The notes under the pieces are model-generated. The model was not told where the DNA came from. It ran no database searches and saw only the letters and a list, made by a program, of their open reading frames with translations. Below are positions 8,008 through 9,875 of a DNA stretch of 9,875 nucleotides, piece by piece. Source of the stretch: Pseudomonadota bacterium (lineage in GTDB: Bacteria; Pseudomonadota; Alphaproteobacteria; Acetobacterales; Acetobacteraceae); contig JAKBCX010000026.1 of assembly GCA_021807465.1 (NCBI GenBank), positions 1 through 9,875 on the forward strand. The letters run 5' to 3'. The position numbers were made by a program, and so were the translations under genes. Within the stretch, counting starts at the first letter, position 1; each line of letters opens with the position of its first letter.

Positions 8008-8012
8008 CGCGC

Positions 8013-8327
8013 ATGAGTTTCAAATGCGTTATTCCCGCTCAGCCCACGGTGTATCTGGACGACGCGGAAAGCCGCATTTCACGCTGGGATTTTGCGCCTG
8101 GCGCCAGCACGGGCTGGCATGAGCATGGCTGGCCCTATGTGGTGGTGATGCTGACAGACGCGCAAATGCATGTGCATGACGGCGAACAAGTAACAGTCAT
8201 CTTTCGCCGGGCGGGGGAGAACTATGAGCGCCCGGCCGGTGTGCGCCACGACATATTAAACGGTGGCGATCAGCCCATGGCTTTCTTGGAAGTTGAGCTG
8301 AAACACCTGCCCTCTACGCCGCTATAA
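8013..8327 (+). CDS. Small single-domain cupin protein (BauB-like)
   Basis: The 104-residue protein is one cupin beta-barrel. Motif 1 is GASTGWHEHGWPYVVV (30-45), giving metal ligands His36 and His38. The glutamate usually found a few residues later is absent, with Pro41-Tyr42-Val43 in its place. Motif 2, PAGVRHDILN (74-83), is a good match and supplies His79 and Asn83. Wording such as WDFAPGAxTGWHxHGWPYVVV and AFLEVELK recalls the small cupins annotated as BauB-like (beta-alanine degradation); that link is from memory, and these proteins have no firmly known reaction. No signal peptide is seen, so it is probably cytosolic. The same frame is open back to 7542, but that stretch lacks cupin character and would overlap the fusA start region. 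The gene stands alone, divergent from fusA and convergent with the DUF1329 gene, with a terminator about 115 bases after its stop. A sensor or isomerase role is equally possible. Confidence 0.8.
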   Translation: MSFKCVIPAQPTVYLDDAESRISRWDFAPGASTGWHEHGWPYVVVMLTDAQMHVHDGEQVTVIFRRAGENYERPAGVRHDILNGGDQPMAFLEVELKHLPSTPL

Positions 8328-8441
8328 TAGCCGGAAAGATGCATGGGGGCGCCCGTCCCAACGATGGAGGCTACGTGAGGCAGGCAAAATTTATTGCTGC
8401 ATACACCGCTAAAATCAACGCTGACGTAGACTGTGAGATGA

Positions 8442-8479
8442 AAAAGGGCAAGCGCCTGAATAGAGGCGCTTGCCCTTTT
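8442..8479. terminator. Strong two-way terminator, perfect 16-bp stem
   Basis: The arms 8442-8457 and 8464-8479 are perfectly complementary over 16 bp around the 6-base loop GAATAG. The GC-rich core (GGGCAAGCGCC) is flanked by A-run and T-run ends, so the structure gives a T-tail on both strands: TTTT on the + strand and TTTTT on the - strand. It lies between the convergent cupin and DUF1329 genes, ends 10 bases from the DUF1329 stop, and probably serves both. Confidence 0.92.
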
Positions 8480-8489
8480 GTGTTACCAA

Positions 8490-9875
8490 TCAGAAGCTCG
8501 CCTGGGCGGCCATTTCCTCAGGCTCGAAATCAGAATCCGGCTGTGGCCCGAGATATTGCGTACCCTTATAAGGGCCAAAATTATTATTACCGTTAAAGGT
8601 ATAATTTCCGGTTAACAGTGCATAAGTGGCTGTGCCCTGCTCAATCGTGCCGGGCATGGAGGGTACGCATTCATTATAAATAGCATAAGCCTTCCACATA
8701 TTGCCGCTACCGTCATAGCCTTCACCCAGCAGCGCGTACCATGTGTCTTCGTCAATATAAAAGCGGCGTTTGGAATTCACATTATGCTCGCCCGGCGCCA
8801 GCGTGGCTTCCACAATCCATACCCGATGCTTCTCCCAGCGGACCCATTCCGGCTTGGGGAAATGCGGGCCAAGCATGTCTTGCACATTGCCGAACAGCAT
8901 TTTGTTGCAATTATACGGAACCAGCATCTCCTTCTTGGCGATGTAGGTCCAGTTATATTCTGATGGATTGCCGTAGAAGCAGGAGGCTTCATCCTCCTCG
9001 TCGATGCCATCACCTTCCGGGTTTGGCGCATCGAACGACTCATTCGGCGCCTTGCGCACGCGGCCCTGGCCGTTGAGCAGGGTCCACACAATGTCCGGGT
9101 GAACATTCACGTTGGTACTGTGCCACACCAGCGTCTCCTGGCCGACAACCGAGCTTGGCGCTTTGTCGTAGTAATGCCCCTTGCTGTAATAACCGTCATA
9201 ATTTTCGGGCGTCACGCCGGGGGCATAGTATGGATAGATGGTACGGCTCAACGTGCCCGCAACAAGGATGACTTGGCCGTCAATGACTACGGTTCCTGGG
9301 GCAAACAAGGTCAGGTCGGAATAACCGACCCAGGCTGTGAGATGGTTCCAGATGAGCTGAGCACCACCCACCAGTGGGTCTGCGGTGTTGATGATCGGGA
9401 AGGGCGGCCCACCTACTGCGCCGGTAAAGCCAAAGCGGCCGCCACGGGGGTCGAGTTGAGCGCGCGTGACGTTTTCATAGGCGTTGTCGTAAACATATTG
9501 CGGCGCGGCGCCAGTACGGTGCGTGGGAAATACGTTGATCGTGAGTCCGAATTTTTGAATCTGCGCCTTAGTGCCTTCCGTTAATAGATCGGCATATTGC
9601 GCCATATTGTCGGCTGTTACCGTGTAGAGCGGTTGCTCATCCTCGAAGAGATGTGTCGCCGTCGGCGTCGTTGGCGGCAGCGGGGGTGAGACCAGCCCGC
9701 CTGTCCAAGCGGGGATTGATCCATCTGCGTTGCCTGCGCGCTCTGCGCCCATGGGTGTGAGGGTTGTTTTCAGCAATTCGGGGTCGGGCGCGGCGCTCTG
9801 CGCGTTTGCTGGGCGTGCCACGGCGGCGGCGGCGAGGCTGGTGCCCGCAAGGAGGCCAAAGTCACGTCGTTTCAT
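8490..9875 (-). CDS. DUF1329 (PF07044) exported protein with twin-arginine-type signal
   Basis: The 461-residue protein matches the DUF1329 family. The hallmark N-terminal stretch LTPMGAERAGNADGSIPAWTGG spans 39-60. It is followed by the conserved ADNMAQYADLLTEGTKAQ block (88-105), the YDNAYENV region (129-136), and late motifs such as KPEWVRWEKHRVWIVEATL and RRFYIDEDTWYALLGEGYDG. The N-terminus MKRRDFGLLAG with a short Ala-rich segment and an ANA-Q cleavage site near residue 25 looks like a twin-arginine (Tat) signal, predicting export to the periplasm. Family members have a LolA/LolB-like fold link and often sit beside DUF1302 outer-membrane proteins and RND-type exporters; their reaction or cargo is not established. 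The start ATG is the final triplet of the window, so the ribosome binding site, promoter and upstream partners are not visible. A slightly longer form cannot be excluded, although the signal peptide fits this start. A strong terminator follows the stop. Confidence 0.88.
   Translation of the reverse strand: MKRRDFGLLAGTSLAAAAVARPANAQSAAPDPELLKTTLTPMGAERAGNADGSIPAWTGGLVSPPLPPTTPTATHLFEDEQPLYTVTADNMAQYADLLTEGTKAQIQKFGLTINVFPTHRTGAAPQYVYDNAYENVTRAQLDPRGGRFGFTGAVGGPPFPIINTADPLVGGAQLIWNHLTAWVGYSDLTLFAPGTVVIDGQVILVAGTLSRTIYPYYAPGVTPENYDGYYSKGHYYDKAPSSVVGQETLVWHSTNVNVHPDIVWTLLNGQGRVRKAPNESFDAPNPEGDGIDEEDEASCFYGNPSEYNWTYIAKKEMLVPYNCNKMLFGNVQDMLGPHFPKPEWVRWEKHRVWIVEATLAPGEHNVNSKRRFYIDEDTWYALLGEGYDGSGNMWKAYAIYNECVPSMPGTIEQGTATYALLTGNYTFNGNNNFGPYKGTQYLGPQPDSDFEPEEMAAQASF

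Larger units (their letters stand above)
7540..8012. other. 473-base non-coding region between divergent fusA and cupin genes
   Basis: This region must hold the promoter of fusA (leftward) and probably that of the cupin gene (rightward). Reading frames exist here but have no recognisable protein character. Visible elements are an AT-rich island with the palindrome GTTATAAC (7710-7717), an inverted repeat CTGGAC-A-GTCCAG (7778-7790), and a C5G7 block (7915-7926). On the fusA strand TATAAC could be a -10 hexamer, but no good -35 sits at normal distance (TTGCCC is 14 bases away), so I do not call a promoter. If transcription starts near the AT island, the fusA leader would be roughly 160-170 bases. 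I recognise no tRNA, riboswitch or known small RNA. Confidence 0.45.

Noticed and set aside
7542..8012. N-terminal extension of the cupin frame back to 7542 (261 residues in total)
   Set aside because: The extra 157 residues have no cupin or other domain character and the start would fall in the fusA ribosome binding region; the 8013 start gives a standard single-domain cupin.
8339..8596. An 85-codon + strand frame after the cupin gene
   Set aside because: It runs straight through the 16-bp terminator stem and into the antisense of the DUF1329 gene, with no ribosome binding site.
9099..9584. A 161-codon + strand frame opposite DUF1329
   Set aside because: Antisense to a well-supported family protein and without recognisable motifs.
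1..9875. Mobile elements, CRISPR arrays, tRNA/rRNA genes, toxin-antitoxin or defence genes
   Set aside because: I looked for transposase or integrase motifs, regularly spaced repeats, cloverleaf patterns and paired small genes and found none that could be supported; the content is ordinary metabolic and translation genes.

Overview
This window looks like ordinary chromosomal, GC-rich alphaproteobacterial DNA. The best taxonomic clue is the elongation factor G protein. Its GTPase-domain wording ([27 protein letters not shown]) is what I recall from Rhodospirillales/Acetobacteraceae-type EF-G, so an Acetobacteraceae-like organism is my best guess from memory, not from a search. I see no mobile element, CRISPR array, tRNA or rRNA.

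Layout, left to right. Positions 1-165 are AT-rich and hold no gene I can support. A leftward FemAB-like/GNAT acyltransferase gene (166-1317) lies head to head with a rightward cluster: aminopeptidase N (pepN, 1373-3955), a YfcG-like glutathione S-transferase/disulfide reductase (3972-4658), and a second glutathione S-transferase of the beta-etherase-like type (4655-5320). Gaps of 16 and -4 bases make these three a likely operon. This cluster converges on a leftward fusA gene (5458-7539), with a two-way terminator between them. Upstream of fusA is a 473-base non-coding stretch, then a small rightward cupin gene (8013-8327). The cupin converges on a leftward DUF1329 gene (8490-9875), with a strong perfect 16-bp two-way terminator between them. 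The DUF1329 start codon is the last base triplet of the window, so its promoter and any operon partners lie outside.

How the genes may work together: pepN plus two glutathione-dependent enzymes could link peptide turnover and thiol/glutathione metabolism, because PepN-type enzymes can split Cys-Gly. That link is inference from gene order. fusA is the translocation GTPase of the ribosome and here stands apart from rpsL, rpsG and tuf. The cupin and the DUF1329 protein have no assigned function; the latter carries a twin-arginine-type export signal and is probably periplasmic.

I did not find a convincing new multi-gene system. The points most worth a second look are the pepN-GST-GST operon, the isolated fusA, a possibly leaderless cupin gene whose motif 1 lacks the usual glutamate, and the twin-arginine signal on the DUF1329 protein.
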